From the NCBI GenBank assembly GCA_951813065.1, contig CATOTH010000002.1, forward strand, positions 986,294 to 1,050,293: a stretch of DNA of 64,000 nt, written 5' to 3'. Below are positions 1 to 8,175 of this stretch, piece by piece; the stretch's first letter is position 1; each line of letters opens with the position of its first letter. The DNA is from an uncultured Bryobacterales bacterium. Lineage in GTDB: Bacteria > Acidobacteriota > Terriglobia > Bryobacterales > UBA6623. A program made the position numbers and the translations under genes. The notes under the pieces were generated by a model that was not told the origin of the DNA, did not search any database, and saw only the letters and a program-made list of their open reading frames with translations.

Positions 1-940
1 CGGCGGCAAGCCGCGACTCGAACAGGAATCCGGCCGCCACTCCGGTGGCGATCGAAACGAACGGGATCACGAGCTTCAGGAATCCCGCGGCCAGGATGCC
101 CATGCGGGCATCAAACTCCGTGCGTGCTGCCAAGGCGCGCTGCGCGATGAACTGATTCGTCGACCAGTAGAAGAGGTGGATGATCAATAGCCCGCTGAAC
201 ACCCCCGTCCACGGCAATTGCGGGTGGTCCGTCGGCAGGTAGAGGTGGAACTTCTGCTCCGCCGCCGGCAACGCGGCGTCCTTGGCAAGGAGCCCGCCCA
301 GCCCGCCGATCTCCGGCTGCGAGAACACCAGCACGGCAACGAACGTCCCGGCCAGCAGCAACAGCGTGGACTGCATGACGTCCGTCCAGATCACGGCCTT
401 GAGTCCTCCCACGATCGTGTACGTGGCTGTGACAGTGGCGAAGATCAGGATCCCGGAGGTGTATCCGATCTCGAGCGGCGTGCCGTCGAGCAAGTAGCTC
501 AATGCCCTCGCGCCGATATAGAAGCCCAGGGCCATGCGAACGAAAACGATCGATAGAATGCTGTACGCCGAGTACAGCACGCTGCTGCGCTCGTCATAGC
601 GCTTGGCCAGGTATTCCGACAGCGTGTACACGCCCATGGCGCGATACAGGGGCAGGAAGATGAATGCCAGCATCAGCAGCGCGGCGATCGCGCCGTACTC
701 GAAGTGCGCCTGGGCGAATCCAATCGAGTATCCGATTCCGAGCATGCCGACCAGGTGCTCTGCGCTGACATTGGTCCCGAAGATCGAGCCCGCGACGCCC
801 CACCAGGGCACCGTCCGTCCCGCCAGAAAGAAGTCCTGCGCGCTGTCCTCCTTGCGGCCTGCCCAGAGGCCGATCGCCAGGACGATCAGGATGCTTGCGA
901 GGAAGATGGCGATATCGACCGCCGTAAGTGGAATCGGCAC
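1..940 (-). CDS. Sodium:solute symporter (SSS/SGLT-like), 3' part cut by window edge
   Basis: Inner-membrane Na+-coupled transporter for a sugar or other small solute. The 313 visible codons give a run of hydrophobic helices with SSS-family landmarks: a first helix, then GRKEDSAQDFFLAGR (a typical loop after helix 1), GTNVSAEHLVGMLG, the conserved TYTIVGGLKAVIWTDVMQ segment, and FYWSTNQFIAQRALAA, which resembles the SGLT branch. The C-terminal part lies beyond base 1. The start is taken as GTG at 940, just before PIPLTAVDIAIF; no strong ribosome-binding site is seen there. It is followed on the same strand by no partner in the window, and the substrate cannot be read from sequence. Confidence 0.85.
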   Translation of the reverse strand, partial: MPIPLTAVDIAIFLASILIVLAIGLWAGRKEDSAQDFFLAGRTVPWWGVAGSIFGTNVSAEHLVGMLGIGYSIGFAQAHFEYGAIAALLMLAFIFLPLYRAMGVYTLSEYLAKRYDERSSVLYSAYSILSIVFVRMALGFYIGARALSYLLDGTPLEIGYTSGILIFATVTATYTIVGGLKAVIWTDVMQSTLLLLAGTFVAVLVFSQPEIGGLGGLLAKDAALPAAEQKFHLYLPTDHPQLPWTGVFSGLLIIHLFYWSTNQFIAQRALAARTEFDARMGILAAGFLKLVIPFVSIATGVAAGFLFESRLAA

Positions 941-975
941 GGATCAAAGGGTAGCGCAGTTGCTCGCCGCCGAAG

Positions 976-2406
976 CTACCAGATTCCGATCAGCTTCCAC
1001 CACAGGCTGCCGACCGAGCACCACACGAGCACGTTCCAAACCGCAACCGCGATCCCGGCCGTCCACCATTGCTTGAAACTGGCATAGCCCTGGGAGTAGA
1101 AGATGGGCGACGGCACCGTACCGTAGTGGGTCAGGCCCGCCGAGAGGTTCGCGAGACAGATCAGCAGGTAGACGGTCAACCCGAGGGGCGCGCCCTGGTC
1201 GAGAAGCAGTAGCAGAAACACGGGGAACAGCGTCAGGAAGTGCATCGTGATGCTGGCCAGGCCGTAGTGCGCGAAGAAGTAGATCGGCAGGGCGATGGCC
1301 AGCATCGGGAGCCAGGGCATGTCTCCGAGAGCCGCGCCGATGGTGGCGGTGAGGGCGCTGGGAACGCCTGCGTCGCTAAGCGCCCGGCCGAGCGTGATGA
1401 CCCCGCCGTACCAGATCATGATGTCCCAGACAACGTGCTGTCGAACGGCGTCACGCCACTTCAGAATCCCGGTAAGCAGCAGGACACAGGTGCCGGAAAC
1501 GGACGCGAGAGCCACGGGGATCGAATGCATGCTGGATGTGATCCAGAGTCCGCAGACAATTCCGACAATGCAGATCGTCGTCCACCCGCGAGCCCCCATC
1601 CCTCCGAGCTTGCGCAGTTCTTCGGATGCGAATTCCTTCGCATGGGGCGTGTGGTGGATCTCCGGCGGCAGCAGTTTGCCGACGATCCAGACCAAGCCGA
1701 GGATGCTTACCAGTCCGGGGACGATGCCGGCGGCCGCCCACCTGGCCCAGGTCAGTTCGTAGCCTGCCAGGCTGTCCGCGAGTTCGACGGCAATGAAATT
1801 GCCCGCTTGGCCGGTCAGAAACGTCGCTGTTGCCACGATTTCGCCCTGGTACACGGCCACCATCAGGAAGGTGCCGAGCAGCTTGGCAGTGGAACCGGGA
1901 CGCGAACCGTACAATTCCGCCATGCTGCGGGTGATCGGCATGATCACCCCGCCGGCCCGTGACGTGTTCGACGGGATCATCGTCGCGAGAGACAGGTCGC
2001 TGAGGATCAGGGCATACGCTACGCCACTTGAATTCGCCCCAAAGAAACGTACGAACAACAGCGCCACCCGCTTCGCAAGCCCCGTCTCGATCAGGACGTG
2101 GGCGATCAACAGGGCCCCGACCACCAGCCACACCGAGGGAGTCGCGAATCCGGAAAGAGCCGTTTCGAGGGTCATCGTGCCAGTCCAGACCGCCGCGACG
2201 AGGGCCAGGAAGATCACGGCTCCGCCCGGAAGCGGCCGCAGGATCAGGCCTGCGATGGCCGAGCAGAACACGCCGAGCAGCTTCCACCCGTCCTCGTCTA
2301 CGGACTCGGGCCTCGGCAGGAGCCAGTACGCGGCGAGTCCGACCGCGACCACGACCGCGATTCGGCGCAGGTCCGGCATTCCGGCAAGCTGCTGCTGTTG
2401 GGGCAT
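976..2406 (-). CDS. DASS (SLC13/CitT-like) anion:Na+ symporter or dicarboxylate exchanger
   Basis: A 476-residue polytopic membrane protein of the divalent anion/Na+ symporter family, which moves di- or tricarboxylates such as malate, 2-oxoglutarate or citrate. Seen: about a dozen hydrophobic segments, the first family signature near residue 155 (MIPSNTSRAGG, containing the SNT motif), a second re-entrant region near the C-terminus (THYGTVPSPIFYSQGY), and the usual length. An alternative start is Met10. It ends 36 bases before the sodium:solute symporter start on the same strand, so the two could be co-transcribed. Whether it is an exchanger (CitT type) or a Na+ symporter is not decided by the sequence. 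Confidence 0.85.
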   Translation of the reverse strand: MPQQQQLAGMPDLRRIAVVVAVGLAAYWLLPRPESVDEDGWKLLGVFCSAIAGLILRPLPGGAVIFLALVAAVWTGTMTLETALSGFATPSVWLVVGALLIAHVLIETGLAKRVALLFVRFFGANSSGVAYALILSDLSLATMIPSNTSRAGGVIMPITRSMAELYGSRPGSTAKLLGTFLMVAVYQGEIVATATFLTGQAGNFIAVELADSLAGYELTWARWAAAGIVPGLVSILGLVWIVGKLLPPEIHHTPHAKEFASEELRKLGGMGARGWTTICIVGIVCGLWITSSMHSIPVALASVSGTCVLLLTGILKWRDAVRQHVVWDIMIWYGGVITLGRALSDAGVPSALTATIGAALGDMPWLPMLAIALPIYFFAHYGLASITMHFLTLFPVFLLLLLDQGAPLGLTVYLLICLANLSAGLTHYGTVPSPIFYSQGYASFKQWWTAGIAVAVWNVLVWCSVGSLWWKLIGIW

Positions 2407-2467
2407 GGGCGAGGATCCTGGTCGATCGGCCCGCGGGGATTCCGCGCGCCTCTTGGAGAGAGCGCTG

Positions 2468-3637
2468 TCAGACCACGGAAAGCGTTTCGGAGTCCCAGCC
2501 GACCTTGCGGCCTTCGCGGATGGAGATATTGGCGAGCTGGACGATCAGCGCTGCCTGGAAACCCTTGTCCATCGTCGCCCTCGGGGTCTCGCGAGTTCGG
2601 ACGCAATGGAGGAAATTCATCACATGGTCGATCGTAGCCTGCGCGAATCCTCCGGGCTGCTCCTTGGCGAAGGCAGCCGTCTCGGGTGAGGTGCTCGGGT
2701 AGATCCGCAGGAACTCGCGCCCGATGTCCATGCGTGCCTGAGAACCGTCGTAGGCATTGAGCTGGTCAGCACGCGAAGCGTAACGCATCGCGTTGTAGTT
2801 GATGGTGAAGACCGCCATGAATCCGTCCGGGTATTCCGCCGCCACGACGACTGATTCGGGCTGGTCCATGCCCTCGACATGCGGCTTGAGGGCGGTTGCG
2901 TTCACCGAGACGGGATAGCCCGCATCCATGATCAAGTGGATCGAATCGAAGATGTGGCAACCCTGGTCCTGGGCGATGCCGCCCGAGTAGGCGGCCAAGC
3001 TGCGCCAGTTGAAGAAGACCAGCGGGTCCTCGGGCACGCTCGGCGCGGGGCCGACCCAGGCGGGCCAGTCGATCGGGCCTCGGAACGGGTCCCGGCGCGG
3101 CTCGGTACGCGAGTTGAGCCAGTAGGTCCTGACCATCCGCACCCGGCCCAGGTCGCCGGCGCGACGCGTGTCGCGAGCCTCGAGATAGAGATTGTAGCTG
3201 CGGCGCTGCATGCCGACTTGGACAATTCGATCCGACCGCCGCTGCGCCTCGACCAGTTCCTTGCCTTCTTCCGGGGTGTGGCAGAGCGGCTTCTCGACAT
3301 AGATGTCCTTGCCCGCCGCCATCGCGTCCAGCGTCATTCGGTGGTGCCAATGCTCAGGAGTCGCGATCAGAACGGCGTCCACATCCTTGTCGTCGAGAAC
3401 CTTGCGGTAGTCGCGATAGGCCCGCGTGCCGGGACCCGCTGCCGAGAGGCCCTCTTCGAGATTGGGCTCGTAGATGTCGCACACGCCGTGCACCTGGAGG
3501 TTCGGATCACGCTTGAACTCCGACATCACGCGGCGCCCGCGTCCTCCCGAACCGATCAGGGCGAGCCGCACACTCTCGTTCGGCGACTGGGCCAAAGCCG
3601 CTCCCGCCGTTGACAGAAAAAAGATTCGCCGGTCCAT
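2468..3637 (-). CDS. Gfo/Idh/MocA-family oxidoreductase with N-terminal signal-like segment
   Basis: A 389-residue NAD(P)-dependent sugar dehydrogenase-like protein. It begins MDRRIFFLSTAGAALAQ, a short Tat/Sec-like leader, then LALIGSGGRGRR, the Rossmann GxGGRG motif, VHGVCDIYEPN, DVDAVLIATPEHWH and the family EKPLCHTPEEG segment with the conserved EKP. The start at 3637 is chosen because the leader begins there; an open frame continues upstream but is Arg/Ser-rich and not family-like. A similar enzyme lies at 37088-38251. Such secreted Gfo/Idh proteins occur in multiple copies in Acidobacteriota and Planctomycetes; the substrate is unknown. The gene lies upstream of the DASS transporter on the same strand. 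Confidence 0.85.
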   Translation of the reverse strand: MDRRIFFLSTAGAALAQSPNESVRLALIGSGGRGRRVMSEFKRDPNLQVHGVCDIYEPNLEEGLSAAGPGTRAYRDYRKVLDDKDVDAVLIATPEHWHHRMTLDAMAAGKDIYVEKPLCHTPEEGKELVEAQRRSDRIVQVGMQRRSYNLYLEARDTRRAGDLGRVRMVRTYWLNSRTEPRRDPFRGPIDWPAWVGPAPSVPEDPLVFFNWRSLAAYSGGIAQDQGCHIFDSIHLIMDAGYPVSVNATALKPHVEGMDQPESVVVAAEYPDGFMAVFTINYNAMRYASRADQLNAYDGSQARMDIGREFLRIYPSTSPETAAFAKEQPGGFAQATIDHVMNFLHCVRTRETPRATMDKGFQAALIVQLANISIREGRKVGWDSETLSVV

Positions 3638-3762
3638 CGCACCGAAGATTCTCGCACATCGGTTTGCCGGTTCTTGCCGTCGGGTCCCCCGACTTGGTCG
3701 AGACGTCGGCGTGAGAGCCGATCCCGAGTCGTGAAGCCACTTGATTGGCTCACAATGGAAGC

Positions 3763-4644
3763 ATGTCTTCCGAAAGCGGCTCTTCCGACGCCTTCGCGTC
3801 GCGGAAGGCAACGCTCATCGCGACGGCGCTGGCCATCGCGTGCGTGGCGATTCCGTTCTGGTTCTGGATCGACACGTGGTTCGGCAAGTCCTTGACCGAC
3901 GCGCAGATCGAAGAGTACCTGACGGATGCCGAGCGGCCCCGCCGGGCGCAGCATGCCCTGGCGCAGATCTCCGAGCGCATCGCGGCCGGTGACGAATCCG
4001 TCAAGGTCTGGTACCCCAGGGTGCTCGAGCTCTCCCGGCACGAGCTGCCCGAACTGCGTCTCACCGTCGCGTGGCTCATGGGCGACGATCCGTCCAGCGA
4101 GGAGTTCCACCAGACGCTGAGAATCATGGTCGGAGACCCGCACCCGATGGTGCGTCGCAACGCCGCTTTGGCCCTGGCGAATTTCGGCGATCCCGGCGGG
4201 CGGGCCGAGATGCGCGGCATGCTCCAGCGTCACCGTCTGGAGAGCACGCACGCCGGCACGGTCATGAACCGGCTGGAACCGGGAGACAGCTTCGATGCTG
4301 GCGCGCTCCTGGTGAGGATTCAGCCAGACGGCGGGGGCGAGCCCCTGGACGTTCGCGCGGAACTCCCCGGAATCCTAGACCGCCAGCTGCATGCTGACGG
4401 AGACCGAATCGGTGCCGGCGAGGCCGTCACGGTCGTGCGGCCGGAATCGACACATGTGCTGCAAGCCCTGCTGGGTCTGTACCTTGTCGGGACGCGCGAT
4501 GACATCGAGCTGATCCAACCGTACCAGCGGCCGCGCGACGGATTGTCGGCGCAGGTTGCGCAGCAGGCGGTCCTCACTCTGGAGCGGATCCGCAGCCGCG
4601 CCGCCGATCAGGCGTCCAAGCCGTTGACGGACGGCTCGATCTGA
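3763..4644 (+). CDS. Membrane-anchored HEAT-repeat-like protein
   Basis: A 293-residue protein with one transmembrane segment near residues 20-36 (ATALAIACVAIPFWFWI) and then an Arg/Ala/Leu-rich helical body. LRIMVGDPHPMVRRNAALALANFGD is typical of a HEAT-type repeat; the second half is less repetitive. ATG at 3763 has GGAAG just upstream; an in-frame TTG at 3745 would add six residues. It is divergent from the Gfo/Idh gene, and its last 37 bases overlap the 3' end of lpxC on the other strand. Function is unknown; HEAT modules usually bind proteins. The location of the soluble part (cytoplasm or periplasm) cannot be decided. Confidence 0.65.
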   Translation: MSSESGSSDAFASRKATLIATALAIACVAIPFWFWIDTWFGKSLTDAQIEEYLTDAERPRRAQHALAQISERIAAGDESVKVWYPRVLELSRHELPELRLTVAWLMGDDPSSEEFHQTLRIMVGDPHPMVRRNAALALANFGDPGGRAEMRGMLQRHRLESTHAGTVMNRLEPGDSFDAGALLVRIQPDGGGEPLDVRAELPGILDRQLHADGDRIGAGEAVTVVRPESTHVLQALLGLYLVGTRDDIELIQPYQRPRDGLSAQVAQQAVLTLERIRSRAADQASKPLTDGSI

Positions 4645-5543
4645 TCCAGGGTGACGATCTCGTAGTTGTCGGGGTCCTGCACGATGCGGCGCACGAGCGC
4701 CACGTGCATCGCATGCCCTCCGCATGTCGCGACGACTCTTCCAATCAGCGGATGCCCCACGAGTGAGAGGTCGCCGATCAGGTCCAGGCACTTGTGCCGG
4801 CACGGCTCGTCCGCGAACCGCAGACCGCCGTCGTTGAGCAGCGCCCCGCTGTCGGCGAAGCAAACTGCGTTCTCCAGCGAGCCTCCCCGGATCAGGCCTG
4901 CGTCGCGCATTGCGGCCAGTTCGCTCTCGAACCCGAACGTGCGGGCCGGCGCGACTCCCGAGAGGTACGCCTCCGGGGTCACCGCCATCGCGAGCCGCTG
5001 GTCGCCGACCATCGGATGGGGGAAGAACGTTTCGCACTGGACCGAGAAGCCCTCGGCAGGCTCGATGGACACGCACTTGCCGCTGTCGGCCACTTCGACA
5101 CGCTTCCGGATGCGCATGTAGCGCCGCTTGCGCCGCTGCCGTTTGAAACCCGCTTGGCTCAGCATGTCCGCGAATGCGCGGGAGCTGCCGTCCTTGATCG
5201 GCACTTCGAGGTTGTCGATCTCGATCCGCACGTTGTCGATCCCCAGGGCGTAGAGGGCACTGAGCAGGTGCTCGGTCGTGGACAGGAACACGCCCTGGTA
5301 CAACAACCGCGTGGCGAACTCAAGCTTGGCGACATGGCGCCAGCTGGCGGGAATCTCGAAATCGTCCAGATCCGTTCGAACGAAGACCAGTCCGGTCCCG
5401 GCCTTGGCGGGCATCAGCCGCACGGAGGCGTCAACGCCGTAGTGCAGTCCGATGCCGCTGGTGGACACCGGGTTCCGAATCGTGTGCTCGAACAGGGACT
5501 GGCAATTCTCGGTGGGCCAAGGCACCTGCTGAACCGCCGCCAT
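4608..5543 (-). CDS. lpxC: UDP-3-O-acyl-N-acetylglucosamine deacetylase
   Basis: The zinc-dependent deacetylase of the committed step of lipid A synthesis; cytoplasmic. The 311 residues match the family: GIGLHYGVDASVRLMPA near the N-terminus, STTEHLLSALYALGIDNV (first zinc-ligand His), ARTFGFESE, DEPCRHKCLDLIGDL (His and Asp zinc ligands) and GHPLIGRVVATCGGHAMHVAL (catalytic His). The presence of lpxC shows an LPS-type outer membrane. It is not in an lpx cluster here; the neighbours are a glcE-like gene upstream and a convergent HEAT-like gene whose end overlaps by 37 bases. Confidence 0.95.
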   Translation of the reverse strand: MAAVQQVPWPTENCQSLFEHTIRNPVSTSGIGLHYGVDASVRLMPAKAGTGLVFVRTDLDDFEIPASWRHVAKLEFATRLLYQGVFLSTTEHLLSALYALGIDNVRIEIDNLEVPIKDGSSRAFADMLSQAGFKRQRRKRRYMRIRKRVEVADSGKCVSIEPAEGFSVQCETFFPHPMVGDQRLAMAVTPEAYLSGVAPARTFGFESELAAMRDAGLIRGGSLENAVCFADSGALLNDGGLRFADEPCRHKCLDLIGDLSLVGHPLIGRVVATCGGHAMHVALVRRIVQDPDNYEIVTLDQIEPSVNGLDA

Positions 5544-5607
5544 GGACTCTTGATAACAGATTCCCGCGAGGCGCGCAAGTTATTGCAATTTCAGGACTTT
5601 AATACAC

Positions 5608-5632
5608 AGTGGTGTGTCACTTTCACACCACT
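5608..5632 (-). terminator. Hairpin after the glcE-like gene, possible terminator
   Basis: A perfect 9-bp inverted repeat (AGTGGTGTG / CACACCACT) with a 7-base loop lies 6 bases past the stop codon of the glcE-like gene and upstream of lpxC. No clear U run follows on the minus strand, so it is a weak Rho-independent terminator or an mRNA-stabilising hairpin. Confidence 0.4.
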
Positions 5633-5638
5633 CCTTGC

Positions 5639-6811
5639 CTAGATCACGCCGTACAGCCGCCCGCGGTTGAGGAGTTGCAGCGGATCGAAATCGGCTTTCA
5701 CGCGCTGCATCACCGCGAGTTCGTTGCCTGAAGCGTCCCAGGCAACGACCCCGGCCCTGGCTGCATCCGATGCGGCTTCCAGGGTTGCGTGTATCCCCTC
5801 GCTTCGCAGCCTGCCGATCGCGAGCCGGGCGGATTGGGCGTCCGGCGCCAGCAGGTGGCCGGTTGCATTGCCCGCCCGCAAGACAGCGCCGCAGCCGGCG
5901 TCGCCCGCCGCGGCAAGCAGTGTGCCCAGGCGTGTTGCGACGGTGGAGACCCGGACGGAGGCTCCTTCGGGATTCGCCTCGAGCCACCGCGGAACGCATT
6001 CCCGCACGGCCTCCCATGCTTCCGCCCCGACTGCATCGGCGTCGGAGCCTGCCCTGGCCGCCAAGCTCTCGAGTCCGCTTCCGTAACGGCTGGCAGCCGC
6101 GGAGCTGCCGGAGGCCTCGACCAGGAGCGTATGGGAGTCGCCCAGTCCAGCGGCGCTGGCGGCGGCCGGATTCAGCCAGTCGATCGCAACGGGCTGCAAG
6201 ACGCTCTCCAGAATCGCTTTTCGCAAGTCGAGCAGAGCATCGACCGACGGTGCCTGGAAGCGTCGCGTTACCGAGGTTTCCGGCATGGGGAAAACCTTGA
6301 AGTTCGCCGACGCGATGACCGCCAGGGTCCCGAAGGACCCGATCATGAGCTTGCCCATGTCGAGGCCGGTGACGTTTTTCACCACCATACCGCCCGAACT
6401 GACGAGCTTGCCGTCCATCGTTGCGAAGCGCATTCCGATGGCCATGTCGCGGGCCGTGCCGTAGCGTCTTCGTCGCGGACCGCTCGAATTCGCGGCCAGG
6501 ATGCCGCCCACTGTCGCGTTGGATGCGAAGGGGGGATCGAGCGGCAGGATCTGGTTGTTGTCCGCGAGGATGCGGCGGAGTTCCGTGAAGCGCATGCCCG
6601 CTTCCACGCTGACGGTCAGGTCGGCAGGCTCGTACGCCAGGAGGCGGTCGAGACGGCTTGTCGTCAGGCGGTACCGGGCCGCTGCGACGGGACCTCCGAC
6701 CAGGCGTTTCGAGAACGAGCCGCCGGTTTCGACGCTCGCCTGCTCGTCACCGCAAAGGCGCAAGGCGGCCTGCAGCTCCTCGACGGTCGTGGGCGCAAGC
6801 GGTTTGGGCAT
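5639..6811 (-). CDS. glcE: FAD-binding glycolate oxidase subunit GlcE-like
   Basis: A 390-residue flavoprotein of the PCMH (vanillyl-alcohol oxidase) fold. N-terminal FAD domain: VETGGSFSKRLVGGP near residue 28 corresponds to the pyrophosphate-binding loop, and DPPFASNATVGGILAANSSGPRRRRYGTARD (about 95-125) plus GGMVVKNVTGLDMGKLMIGSFGTL (about 140-165) are hallmarks of GlcD/GlcE proteins. The short length and lack of a GlcD-type C-terminal domain favour GlcE. In glycolate oxidase GlcE works with GlcD and the Fe-S subunit GlcF; neither is next to it here, so the partner genes would have to lie elsewhere. Other 2-hydroxyacid substrates are possible. Confidence 0.8.
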   Translation of the reverse strand: MPKPLAPTTVEELQAALRLCGDEQASVETGGSFSKRLVGGPVAAARYRLTTSRLDRLLAYEPADLTVSVEAGMRFTELRRILADNNQILPLDPPFASNATVGGILAANSSGPRRRRYGTARDMAIGMRFATMDGKLVSSGGMVVKNVTGLDMGKLMIGSFGTLAVIASANFKVFPMPETSVTRRFQAPSVDALLDLRKAILESVLQPVAIDWLNPAAASAAGLGDSHTLLVEASGSSAAASRYGSGLESLAARAGSDADAVGAEAWEAVRECVPRWLEANPEGASVRVSTVATRLGTLLAAAGDAGCGAVLRAGNATGHLLAPDAQSARLAIGRLRSEGIHATLEAASDAARAGVVAWDASGNELAVMQRVKADFDPLQLLNRGRLYGVI

Positions 6812-6904
6812 TTGAAGTGCTAGTGCGGTGCGGTGGAAGCGAACCCAGACCGCCCTGGGGCGGACCGGCCCTCCGCGCTGCCGAATTGAGGACAGCCGGC
6901 CAGG

Positions 6905-7972
6905 TCACATCAACTGTTCAAAGATCGCGAAGTCTCCGGGGTTCCACGCCTGAGCGATCACGTACAGCTTGCCGTTCGCCTTGTGCAGGACGGCGTTGTG
7001 CACGTGCTGGAATTTGTCAAGTCCGAGTTCGGCCTTCGGCATGATCGTCGAAACCAGTTTGTCGTTCTCAAGGATGAAGATCGGAGCGCCTGCCGCGCGG
7101 TCCGCACCGTGCAGCGCACCGACCACGCCCAAATTATCGAGGTAGTCGACATCGCAAGGGTAGGAGCCCAGCGGCAGCTTCAGCGTGGAAATGTATTGGC
7201 CATGACGGGTGAATCGGTCGATCTCGGCGTTCGGGCGGTCCGCGACGTCTACGCGCTGGGTACCGGCCGGAACCGTGATGCCATGGCCAGTGCCGAACTG
7301 GCCCGGCCCGCTACCCTTGCCGCCGAAGGCCAGGTCGTACCAAGCCATCTGGAGCGGGTTCGTGGCAGTGATCTTCGCGGTCAGGACGTAGTCCAGCGCC
7401 GAATACCCCGTCGCCACGTACAACAGGCTGCCGAGTTGGTCGACATCAGTCGGGACGAAATTGCCGCGGCCGTAGAAGTACCTGGTGGCGGTCGGAAATC
7501 CCAGGTCCTTGGTTCCGTCCGGTGCGCCGAGGGTGTGCTCGAGGTTGCCCTGGAGGTCGGTCGTGTAGACCGACGCCGATCCATTGCCGGGGAACGAGAG
7601 ATGTGCCCCGCCATCCGCGTCGTACCAGATCGTCGCGTTGTGCATGTTGTGCGGCTTCATCGCGCTATCTGTCGACAGCATCTGTGTGTCTCCCAGATCC
7701 GCAGCGACTTGAATGATCCCCGCGCCAGGCAGCGCGAAATAGACTTCGCCGCGTCCGTCACGCCGATCCACGGCGAAACCGCCGTGAGCCTTCTCGAGGA
7801 CATCCTGCGCCGCTTGCGGCAGATGGCTGCCGGTGTACGCGACCTTAAATTGATACTTGCCCTGGCCGCTGGTCAGGTGATTGTCCGCGACCGTCGACAG
7901 CGGAACGAAACCGGCCGACCATGCGAGCGTCAGCAGCGCTGCAAATAGAGCCGAGAAGACTATGCGTTGCAT
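6905..7972 (-). CDS. Secreted beta-propeller (NHL/SMP-30-like) protein
   Basis: A 355-residue protein beginning with a Sec signal peptide (MQRIVFSALFAALLTLAWSAG) and continuing as a Gly/Asp-rich chain with repeated short strand patterns such as GGFAVDRRDGRGEVYFAL, TDLQGNLEHTLGAPDG and GQYISTLKLPLGSYPCDVDYLDN, as in NHL or SMP-30-type six-bladed propellers. Exported to the periplasm or outside. It is the most upstream member of a minus-strand run with glcE and lpxC, but gaps of about 90 bases make co-transcription only possible. No catalytic residues can be assigned; a binding or lactonase-like role is a guess. Confidence 0.6.
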   Translation of the reverse strand: MQRIVFSALFAALLTLAWSAGFVPLSTVADNHLTSGQGKYQFKVAYTGSHLPQAAQDVLEKAHGGFAVDRRDGRGEVYFALPGAGIIQVAADLGDTQMLSTDSAMKPHNMHNATIWYDADGGAHLSFPGNGSASVYTTDLQGNLEHTLGAPDGTKDLGFPTATRYFYGRGNFVPTDVDQLGSLLYVATGYSALDYVLTAKITATNPLQMAWYDLAFGGKGSGPGQFGTGHGITVPAGTQRVDVADRPNAEIDRFTRHGQYISTLKLPLGSYPCDVDYLDNLGVVGALHGADRAAGAPIFILENDKLVSTIMPKAELGLDKFQHVHNAVLHKANGKLYVIAQAWNPGDFAIFEQLM

Positions 7973-8124
7973 GGGGATTTACCTCGCATCTACTGTACAC
8001 GACCGCCACATCTGGCGGCAGCCATTGCAGGGTCTGTAGCGGGAGGCAGCTTCGACGCGAGCCGACTGGCTCATTCGAGGACTGGAAAGGATTCCCGGGC
8101 GGGCCGCAATGTCGTAAGATCTTT

Positions 8125-8140
8125 AGACAGCTGCCTGTCT
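8125..8140. promoter_or_regulatory. Dyad AGACAG-CTGC-CTGTCT in the promoter region of the OLD-like gene
   Basis: A 16-base dyad with 6-bp arms lies about 35 bases upstream of the GTG start at 8176. TAAATA at 8142-8147 could act as a -10 box, which would put the dyad across the -35/spacer region, as an operator would be. This is position-based inference; no regulator gene is adjacent. Confidence 0.35.
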
Positions 8141-8175
8141 CTTAAATATGCACTTGACGTTTAGGCGGAACGCGA

